Of a stretch of DNA of 64,000 nucleotides, positions 26,474 through 34,016 are shown piece after piece. Under the pieces are notes generated by a model. The model ran no database searches. It worked only from the letters and a program-made list of their open reading frames with translations, and was not told the origin of the DNA. The DNA is taken from NCBI GenBank assembly GCA_938018055.1, contig CALIKL010000020.1, forward strand, positions 1-64,000. Direction: 5' to 3'. The stretch comes from an uncultured bacterium (lineage in GTDB: Bacteria > Bacteroidota > Rhodothermia > Rhodothermales > UBA10348). The first letter of the stretch is position 1. Each line of letters opens with the position of its first letter. Position numbers and translations under genes: made by a program.

Positions 26474-28612
26474 CTATTGCGGCAAGGAGATGAGCAGCCG
26501 ACGGGCGTCGTCGGCTGCCGGATTGCGGCGAAGGATTTCTTCAGCCTGTGAGCGCGCCTCGTCATAGCGCTGCAGGAGGGCATACGCCCCGGCCAGATTG
26601 TATCGTGCTCTTAGGTCGGCCGGGTTCAAGGCAACTGCGCGCTCCAGCAACGCTGCGGCGTTGTCGATGCTTCGATTGTTCAGAGCCAGCGTGCCCGCAA
26701 TCTGATAGGCCTCCGCGTTCTCGCCATTGGCCAATTCTTGATGGGCCAAACGCTCTGCTTCGCCGAGTCGTCCTTCCTGCATGCGGATCTTGGCCAGGGC
26801 CAGATGAGGACCCGGAACCATGGGATAGGACTGGATCACGGCTTCCAGATGGATGCTGGCTTTCGACAGGTCGCCATTTTCGGTGGCTGAACGGCGCACG
26901 GCATCCAGCGCTTCGATGCGGGGGAGGTCATCCCGGAACAGCTTCAAGCCCAGCTCTCCCTCGAGCGTACCAGCCATCAACGTATCGATGCGCGTCAGGC
27001 GGCTACCGATGGGCTGAAAGGGCCAGGAGGCCGTAAGCTGTTGTACGCGGTAGGCGCCGGCCAACGAGTCGATCCGGGGAACGGGTGTCAGCGCACGGGA
27101 TTGGGCAAGCGCTGCATCCCACGCCCAGCGCAGTCCCTGATCCTGCCCGAATTGATTCCCAGCGAGGCCCATGAAGAAGGCACTACCCAGGATGCGATAC
27201 CCGGGGATGGTCGGATGCAGATGCTCGAGCATCATGTCGCTTCCGATCAGGCCGAATGGAGAGGCCTCTTCCATGGCTTGCTGCGTTTCGACCACGGCTG
27301 CTCCGTGGGCTGCAGCCAATTCCCGGATGATATCGTTGAATGCTTCCGGCGCGCGGAATCGTAATTCATCATGCTCTTTCGCCGCCAGGTAGGCTGCTTT
27401 GGCCTCTTCGATGCGCCCCAGCGTCTCCAAGGCCCGGCCTCGGATAAAGTGGGCGGAAGCCAGATCGGGAGCTTGGGCCAGGAGCTCGTCCAGCTGTGAG
27501 AGAGCTCCCGTCGTATCCCCTCGGCTAAGTGCGTTCGCCGCCGATCGAACAGCGGCTTCCGCCTGGTCCGTTGTCATGCGGGCGGACCCAGACAGGAAAG
27601 GGGGTTGATCGCGCAGGTTAGAAGCAAGTGTTCCTATGTAAACGGGTATGCCGGCTTCTTTATAGCGCTCCAGAAGTACCCCCAGATTAAATCGGAATTG
27701 CTCCAGTCCTTCCAGATAGAGGTCAGAATCATACGCGATGCGCTGTTCTCCTACCATGTCCTGCATCAGGGTACGCCCCGGGCCTTCATCCGATGGCGCA
27801 TCAACGAACAACCCAATGACGGCGCTGATGCTGTTTTGAAGGAGCTGAACCGTGCGAAATGATCGAAGGCCGAGGTACAGATTGATAAGTGCTGGACCAG
27901 AACCGAAGGCTTGCGAAGAGCCGACGCCCAAAGCGCCATAAAATTCATTGTGTCCGGCGTAGATGAGAACCGCATCCGGCTCCAACGCGATGATCTCGCC
28001 CGACAGATCCAGCAGCGTGTAGCTGTTCACCGCCGCCATGGACGTGTTCATGACCTCAAAGCGGAAGGCTGGGTGCATTGATCGCAGGTGATTTTCCGTG
28101 ACGTCGGCCATGTCCGCGCTGAAATAATACGGCCAGCCGGCTGCCGTAGAGCCTCCCTGGAAAACGATGCGGAATGTGCTGTCCGGGCGAGGCTCGCTGA
28201 GCCAGTCGAACGGAATACTGGGGAGATTGGCAATGGAAGAGAAGTACCTCGCCGCTACATCCTCACGCGGTTGGATAAAACCGGGATATCCTTCCACTTC
28301 TTCTACAAGCGGCGGATGTGATCCGTAGCCCACTAACCGTAAACCCACTTCCAATACTACCAGCAGCACGAAGGGGAGAGCGGTTGCCACCACAGAAAAG
28401 GTGACCTTCCGTCCTCTAGAAAGCCCGGTCGAGCTGTTCGCTCGAATAGCACCTGCCTTGGATGTCGGTTTTTTGGACACGCGTGTCAGAGGGTCTGAGA
28501 GAGGGGCGTGTACTCGCAGCGCGCCACGCGGGTTCGATGGAGTGGGGAATGCCTTGTCCGCATCGCTTCGAAAAGAGTCCCATGGATCTCGCCGGGATGC
28601 AGAAAAGGCCAT
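26474..28612 (-). CDS. Membrane-anchored SGNH-hydrolase-like protein with C-terminal TPRs
   Basis: The 712-aa protein has a polar N-terminus (about 1-70), one membrane helix (about 72-92), an SGNH-like domain and TPR-like repeats. SGNH pieces are QGGSTAAGWPYYFS (block I, with GGS), AGHNEFYGALG (block III Asn) and MLEHLHPTIPGYRILG (block V, His). Inside that domain lies an inserted helical-repeat segment (about 340-420). The last 120 residues form TPR-like helical pairs. The substrate is unknown. The ATG at 28612 lies within the terminator stem of the upstream tRNA-Met, so a GTG at 28480 (before SKKPTSKAG) is a possible true start; it still precedes the membrane helix. Confidence 0.75.
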   Translation of the reverse strand: MAFSASRRDPWDSFRSDADKAFPTPSNPRGALRVHAPLSDPLTRVSKKPTSKAGAIRANSSTGLSRGRKVTFSVVATALPFVLLVVLEVGLRLVGYGSHPPLVEEVEGYPGFIQPREDVAARYFSSIANLPSIPFDWLSEPRPDSTFRIVFQGGSTAAGWPYYFSADMADVTENHLRSMHPAFRFEVMNTSMAAVNSYTLLDLSGEIIALEPDAVLIYAGHNEFYGALGVGSSQAFGSGPALINLYLGLRSFRTVQLLQNSISAVIGLFVDAPSDEGPGRTLMQDMVGEQRIAYDSDLYLEGLEQFRFNLGVLLERYKEAGIPVYIGTLASNLRDQPPFLSGSARMTTDQAEAAVRSAANALSRGDTTGALSQLDELLAQAPDLASAHFIRGRALETLGRIEEAKAAYLAAKEHDELRFRAPEAFNDIIRELAAAHGAAVVETQQAMEEASPFGLIGSDMMLEHLHPTIPGYRILGSAFFMGLAGNQFGQDQGLRWAWDAALAQSRALTPVPRIDSLAGAYRVQQLTASWPFQPIGSRLTRIDTLMAGTLEGELGLKLFRDDLPRIEALDAVRRSATENGDLSKASIHLEAVIQSYPMVPGPHLALAKIRMQEGRLGEAERLAHQELANGENAEAYQIAGTLALNNRSIDNAAALLERAVALNPADLRARYNLAGAYALLQRYDEARSQAEEILRRNPAADDARRLLISLPQ

Positions 28613-28633
28613 CCTGAATGAACAGGATGGCCT
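28601..28633 (-). terminator. Intrinsic terminator of tRNA-Met overlapping the SGNH-TPR start
   Basis: On the minus strand the stem AGGCCATCCTG/CAGGATGGCCT encloses a six-base loop and is followed by TTTTCT. It begins nine bases after the tRNA-Met gene. The descending arm contains the ATG annotated as the start of the SGNH-TPR gene, so readthrough of this terminator may be needed for that start. Confidence 0.85.
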
Positions 28634-28641
28634 CTGAGGGT

Positions 28642-28714
28642 GGCGAGAGAGAGACTTGAACTCTCGACCTCCGGGTTATGAATCCGACGCTCTAACCAGC
28701 TGAGCTACCTCGCC
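28642..28714 (-). tRNA. tRNA with CAT anticodon (tRNA-Met, or tRNA-Ile2)
   Basis: The minus strand folds as a cloverleaf. The acceptor is GGCGAGG/TCTCGCC (last pair G-T). The D arm contains GCTCAGCTGGTTAGAGC. The anticodon loop TTCATAA gives CAT, and the T arm is GAGAG-TTCAAGT-CTCTC. The anticodon stem has an A-C mismatch at its top. The GG-CC acceptor end excludes the initiator type, so it is elongator Met or the lysidine-modified Ile2 substrate of TilS; sequence alone does not settle this. Confidence 0.9.
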
Positions 28715-28870
28715 GAGATGTTTGCCAGGCCTTGGGGCTGTTTCGGGCAAAGCGGGGCAAAAATAATGCATCCAACTGCGTTCGACAATGCTGGCTTGAC
28801 AACATCCGCACGATCCGCGCCAATTTCACGCTCGTCGGGATCCCGGGACAGCGGGCACCGTCTCACCCGC

Positions 28871-30028
28871 ATGCCACTCTCCAGCATCATCGGACAGCAT
28901 CGGGTACAGGATTCCCTCAAGCGGGCACTTTCATCGGGCCGGGTAGCTCATGCCTACCTGTTCCATGGTCCGGACGGCTGCGGCAAGGCTGCCGCAGCAC
29001 TGGCCTTTGCCCAGGCCCTTCAATGCATTCAACCACAGGGCGGTGACGCATGTGGGATGTGTCCCGTGTGTCAGAAGACCCAGCGCGGAGTTCATCCGGA
29101 TATTCATGTGCTCATGCCGGTGACCAAGGATACCGACGAAGAGGAGCGAGGTCGCCGCATTCAGCTTCTATGGGAGGATCCCTACCAACCGGCGGACCTT
29201 CAATCCCTGCCAAGCTTGGACGGGAAGGGAGGAGCGTCCAACAAGCAGATTCTATACTCCCGGGAAATGGTGCTCGACTGGCTGCAGCGGCCCATGAGCT
29301 ATCACCGGGCTGAAGGAAACTATCGTGTGGCCATTTTGCTGGCGGCAGACAAGATGCGCGAGGACGCGGCCAACGCGTTCCTCAAGTTGCTGGAGGAGCC
29401 CGGAGATCGCTCGGTCTTCATTCTGGTCACGACCCGTGTCGACCACTTGTTGCCCACCATCCTTTCCCGGTGTCAGCAGATCCGGTTCGATCCGCTGGAT
29501 CGAGGTGCCATCGAACAAGCCATGACGGCCCGTCATGCTGAGCCAAGGTTGGCCGCCATGCTGGCTCGTATGTCAGGAGGCTCCCTCCGCCGCGCAATTG
29601 CACTGGCGGATGACCAGGACATGATGGCTGTTCGCGACGATGTCATGGAATTCCTTCGCAAGAGTTACCAGGGTAAAGGAGACGCCGTTGTATCGCTGGT
29701 TGATCACATGGCTCGTCCCGGGAGGGAGGCCGTCAAATTCCAGCTGGACTTGCTTTTGGGCGTACTCCGTGACATGCTTCTGATGCAAAACGTCGGAGAC
29801 AGGGAGCTGGTCGTGAATATCGATCAGATCCAGGCTCTCGAGAAATTCGCCGCCAATCTACCCGAGGCCCGGCTGGACCTGATGGTGCGAGCCGTAGAGC
29901 AGACCATGGGTTTGGTTGAGCGCAACGTGAATGTACGCCTTGCGCTGGTTGCGCTGTCACGTTCACTCAGAGCCGGCATGCATGGGATGTCCGATGCTGT
30001 TCCCCAGCTGGATCTTGCTGCCGGTTAG
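28871..30028 (+). CDS. holB: DNA polymerase III subunit delta-prime-like clamp loader ATPase
   Basis: The 385-aa protein is a clamp-loader AAA+ subunit. From residue 1: SSIIGQHRVQDSLKRAL, then a P-loop variant GPDGCGKAA (about 30-38), then four Cys in a zinc module (CIQPQGGDACGMCPVC, about 52-67), and the sensor-like EDAANAFLKLLEEPG stretch near 170. The P-loop ends in K-A rather than K-T/S, as in delta-prime subunits that do not hydrolyse ATP. ATG 28871 begins the conserved domain; the open frame runs 153 bases further upstream without similarity. The stop is nine bases from the convergent GroES-like gene. Confidence 0.88.
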   Translation: MPLSSIIGQHRVQDSLKRALSSGRVAHAYLFHGPDGCGKAAAALAFAQALQCIQPQGGDACGMCPVCQKTQRGVHPDIHVLMPVTKDTDEEERGRRIQLLWEDPYQPADLQSLPSLDGKGGASNKQILYSREMVLDWLQRPMSYHRAEGNYRVAILLAADKMREDAANAFLKLLEEPGDRSVFILVTTRVDHLLPTILSRCQQIRFDPLDRGAIEQAMTARHAEPRLAAMLARMSGGSLRRAIALADDQDMMAVRDDVMEFLRKSYQGKGDAVVSLVDHMARPGREAVKFQLDLLLGVLRDMLLMQNVGDRELVVNIDQIQALEKFAANLPEARLDLMVRAVEQTMGLVERNVNVRLALVALSRSLRAGMHGMSDAVPQLDLAAG

Positions 30029-30037
30029 TCAGCCCGT

Positions 30038-30442
30038 TCACCCGTCGAGATCATCCAATTCGTCGAGGGGTCCCAGATTCTCCAGAATGTCGTCAGCATC
30101 GGATCGATGCAGCGCAAGGATGGCGCCGTGCGGAACGATGACGAATGTCTCGCCCTCGAATTGAATCTCAATAGCTTCTTTGCGCATGAAGAAGGCATGA
30201 TCACCGGGGCGTGCCTGAAGGGGGAGGTAGCGGACGGCCTCCCGATTCTGGGACCACGGCTCGCCTTCAGAAAACTCTGGATTGGGCGTGACATAGCCCG
30301 GGCCGATGCTTACCACGCGACCAGAGTGAATCCGTTCTTGCTCTGCGACGGACGCAGGCAGGACCAGCCCAGAAGTGGTTTTTCGTTCTCCCTCGTCGGG
30401 AGCGATCAAAATGCGATCGCCCACCATGATCAACTCGCCCAT
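30038..30442 (-). CDS. GroES-like (Cpn10 family) co-chaperonin paralogue
   Basis: The 134-aa protein has a Cpn10 beta-barrel pattern: VGDRILIAPDEGERKTTSG, then RVVSIGPGY, and the C-terminal EGETFVIVPHGAILAL. A loop of about 20 residues after PGYVTPNPEF lengthens it beyond the usual 95 residues. The normal mobile-loop hydrophobic triplet is replaced by GLVLPASV. There is no groEL beside it, so it may be a divergent second co-chaperonin rather than the main GroES. It is the distal gene after the glycosyltransferase on the minus strand, with a 24-base gap. Confidence 0.8.
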   Translation of the reverse strand: MGELIMVGDRILIAPDEGERKTTSGLVLPASVAEQERIHSGRVVSIGPGYVTPNPEFSEGEPWSQNREAVRYLPLQARPGDHAFFMRKEAIEIQFEGETFVIVPHGAILALHRSDADDILENLGPLDELDDLDG

Positions 30443-30466
30443 GATCCGTTGTCTTTTTGAAAATGC

Positions 30467-31732
30467 TCAGGTACTCTGCTTGCCCTCAATCAGGCCTTCC
30501 AGGACTGCAACGCACCGATCGATGCCTCGGTCCCGATGATAAAAGGCTCCCCGGTGGATGGCTTTCTGACTCCAGCTCGTGTAGGTGTCGGCCTCGTTTC
30601 GGATGATGGAAAAGAACCGGTTGAGCGACTCAGGTTCGTCCCATGAAGCAAGGAATCCGATATCGTGCCCACCGACTTCCTGTCCGAGCGGCCCCTGGGC
30701 GTCGCACACGGCGAGGATGGGTGCTCCCGACGTCATGCCTGGAATCAATTTGGACGGGACAAATGAACTTCCCGCGTCCCGCTTCTCGGTAATGACATAG
30801 GCGTCTGCCCAAGCAAGCTTCGTAGCCAGACCAGCCTCATCGGTCAAATCTCCCATCGAGAATCGCGGGTCTTGAGTTTGCTCTATCCAGGTGCGTACCT
30901 CATCGGCCCGACCACCCGCTCCATGGATCCGCATTTCAAACGAGGCCGATGATGTGGCCAACCATTGGCAAAATGCCAAAAGGTCCTGCTTGCCGCCGAT
31001 GTTTCCTGAATACAAGAGCCTGATCGGGCGATCTGCCGGAACGGCCTGTCTTGGAGTTGCCGTGCTCAGGAGCTGAGCGAGCGAGGCATGCATCCAATTG
31101 GGCACCAGTTTGATGTCATCTACTGGATGCGGGATCTGTCGCAGCGATTCTATCATCGGCTTGGAGATGGTGCTCCAGACGGTGGCCTTACGAAACAGGG
31201 CGTTCTGAATGCGGACCAGCAATTTAGTCGGGCCACCGAATCCGCCTGCGGCTGCCGCTTGCGCCGACAAGTCCTGCACATTCAACCAGAGTGGCGTGCG
31301 AGACCGGCGGGCATTCCAGCCTGCGTAAGCCACGGCGCCAACCAGAGGGCAGAAGACCAACATGGCATCGAATTCGTGCTTCCTGATACGTCTTCGGGAA
31401 AGCGAGAAGAAGAAGGAAGCCTCGTACACAAGACGCTGGACTAAACTGTTGGGATTGGATGGGATGAAAATGCCGAATCGCTCCACGTTGAGCCGATCGT
31501 GATTCTCCCGGCGTATGCGCCATCCATTTTGACCGCTTACATCTGTCCACTGTGGATAATAGGGATAGGCACAACGCACCGTTACGTCGAATCCGCGTTC
31601 GGCAAGGCCATCGCACAGATCGGCAAACAGAACCCCACCACCAAGATCAGGCCTGAACACATTCACCACGACCAGGATTCGGGGTGCGCGTTTCCTGGCT
31701 GGAAGTGTCGTCTGGTCCGGATTCTCGTTCAC
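30467..31732 (-). CDS. Group 4 glycosyltransferase (WcaI/WbuB-like)
   Basis: The 421-aa cytosolic protein has a GT-B fold. The N-terminal Rossmann half starts RILVVVNVFRPDLGGGVLFAD, and the sugar-nucleotide half has RLLYSGNIGGKQDLLAFCQW (about 240-260). The SSFVPSKLIPGMTSGAPIL stretch near 345-363 is the acceptor/donor loop region. The pattern is like WcaI/WbuB-type transferases that build exopolysaccharide or lipopolysaccharide side chains. The sugar is unknown. It lies alone among housekeeping genes, with the GroES-like gene following. Confidence 0.85.
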   Translation of the reverse strand: MNENPDQTTLPARKRAPRILVVVNVFRPDLGGGVLFADLCDGLAERGFDVTVRCAYPYYPQWTDVSGQNGWRIRRENHDRLNVERFGIFIPSNPNSLVQRLVYEASFFFSLSRRRIRKHEFDAMLVFCPLVGAVAYAGWNARRSRTPLWLNVQDLSAQAAAAGGFGGPTKLLVRIQNALFRKATVWSTISKPMIESLRQIPHPVDDIKLVPNWMHASLAQLLSTATPRQAVPADRPIRLLYSGNIGGKQDLLAFCQWLATSSASFEMRIHGAGGRADEVRTWIEQTQDPRFSMGDLTDEAGLATKLAWADAYVITEKRDAGSSFVPSKLIPGMTSGAPILAVCDAQGPLGQEVGGHDIGFLASWDEPESLNRFFSIIRNEADTYTSWSQKAIHRGAFYHRDRGIDRCVAVLEGLIEGKQST

Positions 31733-31815
31733 GATGACCGGTAATTAGGCGGGTTGGGGGAAGCTAGGTAAGAGGCGCCGAGCTGCGCGGCTTTAGCGTC
31801 AGGAACGCCTATATA

Positions 31816-31847
31816 CAAAAATAGCACAGCCGACAGGTTGGCTGTGC
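31816..31847 (-). terminator. Intrinsic terminator after the small minus-strand unit
   Basis: On the minus strand GCACAGCC/GGCTGTGC forms an eight-pair stem around AACCTGTC, followed by TATTTTTG. It closes the transcription unit whose only visible reading frame is 31933-32025. Confidence 0.8.
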
Positions 31848-31932
31848 AGATTCGGTGTGGAATCCGTTCTCGTCTGCCCAGTAGGCAGGAGAGGGACTGA
31901 TCAGCAATCTCGGGGAGGGAGCCGGCAGCGTA

Positions 31933-32025
31933 TCAGAGCAACTGGAAGACCGTAAGGATGAGCAATCCTACGGCTCCTGCTCCGAACGTCATGGCTTTGA
32001 TGGCCCTATCGACCGGATTTCGCAT
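31933..32025 (-). CDS. Possible 30-aa single-helix membrane peptide
   Basis: A short frame of 30 codons starts MRNPVDRAIKAMT and ends in a hydrophobic stretch of about 17 residues (FGAGAVGLLILTVFQLL). An in-frame GTG lies two codons upstream. There is no clear Shine-Dalgarno. Support comes only from position: it sits between two strong minus-strand terminators, after an AT-rich region with dyads, where no other gene is seen. It is too short for family recognition and may be spurious. Confidence 0.35.
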   Translation of the reverse strand: MRNPVDRAIKAMTFGAGAVGLLILTVFQLL

Positions 32026-32053
32026 GGTCACGATGTGGGGTTCGGTATGGAAT

Positions 32054-32081
32054 GAATCCAGGGTGAGCAGATCCTGGATTC
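32054..32081 (-). other. Hairpin upstream of the small reading frame
   Basis: The arms GAATCCAGG and CCTGGATTC pair perfectly over nine bases around a ten-base loop. It lies 30 bases before the small frame at 31933-32025, so it could be in its leader. No T-tract follows, so it is not a terminator. Confidence 0.6.
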
Positions 32082-32099
32082 GTGTGCCTGAAAAGACGT

Positions 32100-32245
32100 T
32101 CTATGGACTGTTCAGGCTTCGCGCAATATACATACACATATATATGAGCACAACTTCTATAGATATTTATAGAAGTGTATCTGCATTTTGCATAAAAACC
32201 CCTTCTATTACTCAAAAAGAAAGAATATCAGCTTAGCTATATGGG
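32100..32245. other. AT-rich stretch with inverted repeat, likely promoter region
   Basis: The base composition here is clearly more AT-rich than the flanks. It holds a perfect nine-base inverted repeat at 32053+100 (ACTTCTATA at 32153-32161 and TATAGAAGT at 32168-32176, six-base loop) and a second partial copy (CCTTCTATTA near 32211). It lies just past the purF terminator, so a promoter for the small minus-strand unit, perhaps under a dyad-binding repressor, is the simplest reading. No protein gene is visible. Confidence 0.5.
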
Positions 32246-32281
32246 CAAAAAAAACCCCGGCAGGCCTTTGGCCTGCCGGGG
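32246..32281 (-). terminator. Intrinsic terminator of purF
   Basis: On the minus strand CCCCGGCAGGCC/GGCCTGCCGGGG forms a very strong stem with an AAA loop, followed by eight T. It is about 45 bases past the purF stop. Confidence 0.92.
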
Positions 32282-32326
32282 TAAACAACTTTTCAGCTAA
32301 GAGATGTGGTCAAAAAAACACCACTC

Positions 32327-33832
32327 TTACCATTCATTTTCGTCTTTGGAAACACTCATATCCACCGGAACCGGGTAATTGCGAGAGAAACAGGCGTCGC
32401 AATAGCCATTCTCACTGGTATTGGCCGATGTGACCGCTTCGCGCATTCCCTCCACGGACAAATACCCCAGGGAATCCACACCCAGCCACTTGGCCATGGC
32501 GTCAATATCCTGACCGTGATGATTAGCCAGTAACTCCTCTTCCGTCGGGAAATCCATTCCATAGAAACAAGGACTTACAACAGGTGGAGAGGCCACTCTG
32601 AAGTGAACCTCCTTCGCTCCAGCCTCTCGAACCATCTTGATGAGTTGGCGAGCCGTGGTACCCCGTACAATGGAGTCATCGACCATCACGACAACACGAT
32701 CCTTCAGTACACCCTCGACCGTATTGAACTTCGAACGCACACGCTGTTCGCGTGACTGCTGTCCGGGTGATATGAAGGTGCGACCCACGTAGTGGTTACG
32801 GATCAGGCCGATCTCGTACTTGGCCGGCTGCCCCATTTTCTGACATTCCGTCACATAGCCAAGGGTTGCTGTATTGGACGAGTCCGGGACGGAAATCACG
32901 ATGGGCGGAGCTTCGCCTTCCTTAACCGCGGGTACAGGCGCGTCGTGAGCTAATTGCTTGCCCATTTTGCGTCGCACCTTATCCACCATCTCTCCGAAAA
33001 TTTTCGAATCAGGACGGGAAAAGTAGATGTACTCAAACACGCACTGACTGACGCCGTGGTTCTGAGCCAGCTGGTACGACTCGAACGACCCGTTGTCGAT
33101 TCCTTTCTGATTGATCACAATCAGTTCTCCGGGACGCACATCTCGGACGTACTCCGCCCCAACGAGATCAAAGGCGCACGTTTCACTGGCTACGCACCAT
33201 GCATCTTCAGAGGCATTTCCTGAGGCAGCGGGGATCCGGCCCAAAGCCAGCGGACGGAATCCATTCGGATCCCGCAATGCAATCAGTGCATCGTCCGTCA
33301 TGATAGCCAGGGAGAAGGCGCCTTCCAGCTGAGAAACCGCATCGGTTACCTGGTCGATCTGCTTCCGCCGCGTACTTTGCGAAATCAGGTGGAGAATCAG
33401 CTCAGAGTCAGCGGTACTTTGAAACAGCGTGCCGCGTTCGATGAAGCTGTTCCTGATTTCGCGCGCGTTGGAAATGTTGCCATTGTGAGCGAGGGCCAAA
33501 TTGCCATCCCGATAGTGTACCAGAAACGGCTGGATGTTGGCGTGGTTGTCGGCAGCTCCGGAGGTGGAATAGCGGTTGTGCCCGATGCCAGCTGAACCCA
33601 GCAGTTTCGTGTCGAAGACAGATGGATCCTTGAACACGTCCAGAACGAGACCGGGCGCCTTATGGACGGGCATCACCTTCTTTCCCCGATTCTCATCGAA
33701 TACGGAAGTGACAATCCCGGCGGATTCCTGCCCGCGGTGCTGCAGGGCATGCAGCCCCATATAGATTTTGTGGGCTGCATTGACGGCGTTGTAGATGCCG
33801 AAAATGCCACAGTACTCGCGAATCTCGCTCAT
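32327..33832 (-). CDS. purF: Amidophosphoribosyltransferase
   Basis: PurF makes 5-phosphoribosylamine from PRPP and glutamine, committing carbon to purine synthesis. The 501-aa protein begins MSEIREYCGIFGIYNA; the nucleophile Cys8 becomes N-terminal after removal of a seven-residue propeptide, as in the B. subtilis type. The PRPP motif VVMVDDSIVRGTT is near 375. Four Cys in positions expected for the 4Fe-4S cluster are present (the Cys in SQCVFEY, SPCFYGMD, and CDAC near the C-terminus). It is single and followed by a strong terminator. Confidence 0.96.
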   Translation of the reverse strand: MSEIREYCGIFGIYNAVNAAHKIYMGLHALQHRGQESAGIVTSVFDENRGKKVMPVHKAPGLVLDVFKDPSVFDTKLLGSAGIGHNRYSTSGAADNHANIQPFLVHYRDGNLALAHNGNISNAREIRNSFIERGTLFQSTADSELILHLISQSTRRKQIDQVTDAVSQLEGAFSLAIMTDDALIALRDPNGFRPLALGRIPAASGNASEDAWCVASETCAFDLVGAEYVRDVRPGELIVINQKGIDNGSFESYQLAQNHGVSQCVFEYIYFSRPDSKIFGEMVDKVRRKMGKQLAHDAPVPAVKEGEAPPIVISVPDSSNTATLGYVTECQKMGQPAKYEIGLIRNHYVGRTFISPGQQSREQRVRSKFNTVEGVLKDRVVVMVDDSIVRGTTARQLIKMVREAGAKEVHFRVASPPVVSPCFYGMDFPTEEELLANHHGQDIDAMAKWLGVDSLGYLSVEGMREAVTSANTSENGYCDACFSRNYPVPVDMSVSKDENEW

Positions 33833-34016
33833 GATCGACCGGGTGCGACGAAGAAAGACGGCTTGAATGCCAGTGCCTTCTGCCGTGTTTCGTGGAGATT
33901 ACGTGCGACCACGATGGCAGCTGACGGGACCCGGCGTCGCCGATGACGGGAGTCAATATACGGGGAGGGTCTGACCGAAATGAAACCGATGTGGACAACC
34001 TGACCTGCTTGTCGGA

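Noticed and set aside
31551-31559. DnaA box (TGTGGATAA), and a second at 43635-43643
   Set aside because: Two isolated boxes 12 kb apart, one inside a glycosyltransferase gene, do not support an origin; there is no dnaA, dnaN or AT-rich unwinding element with them.
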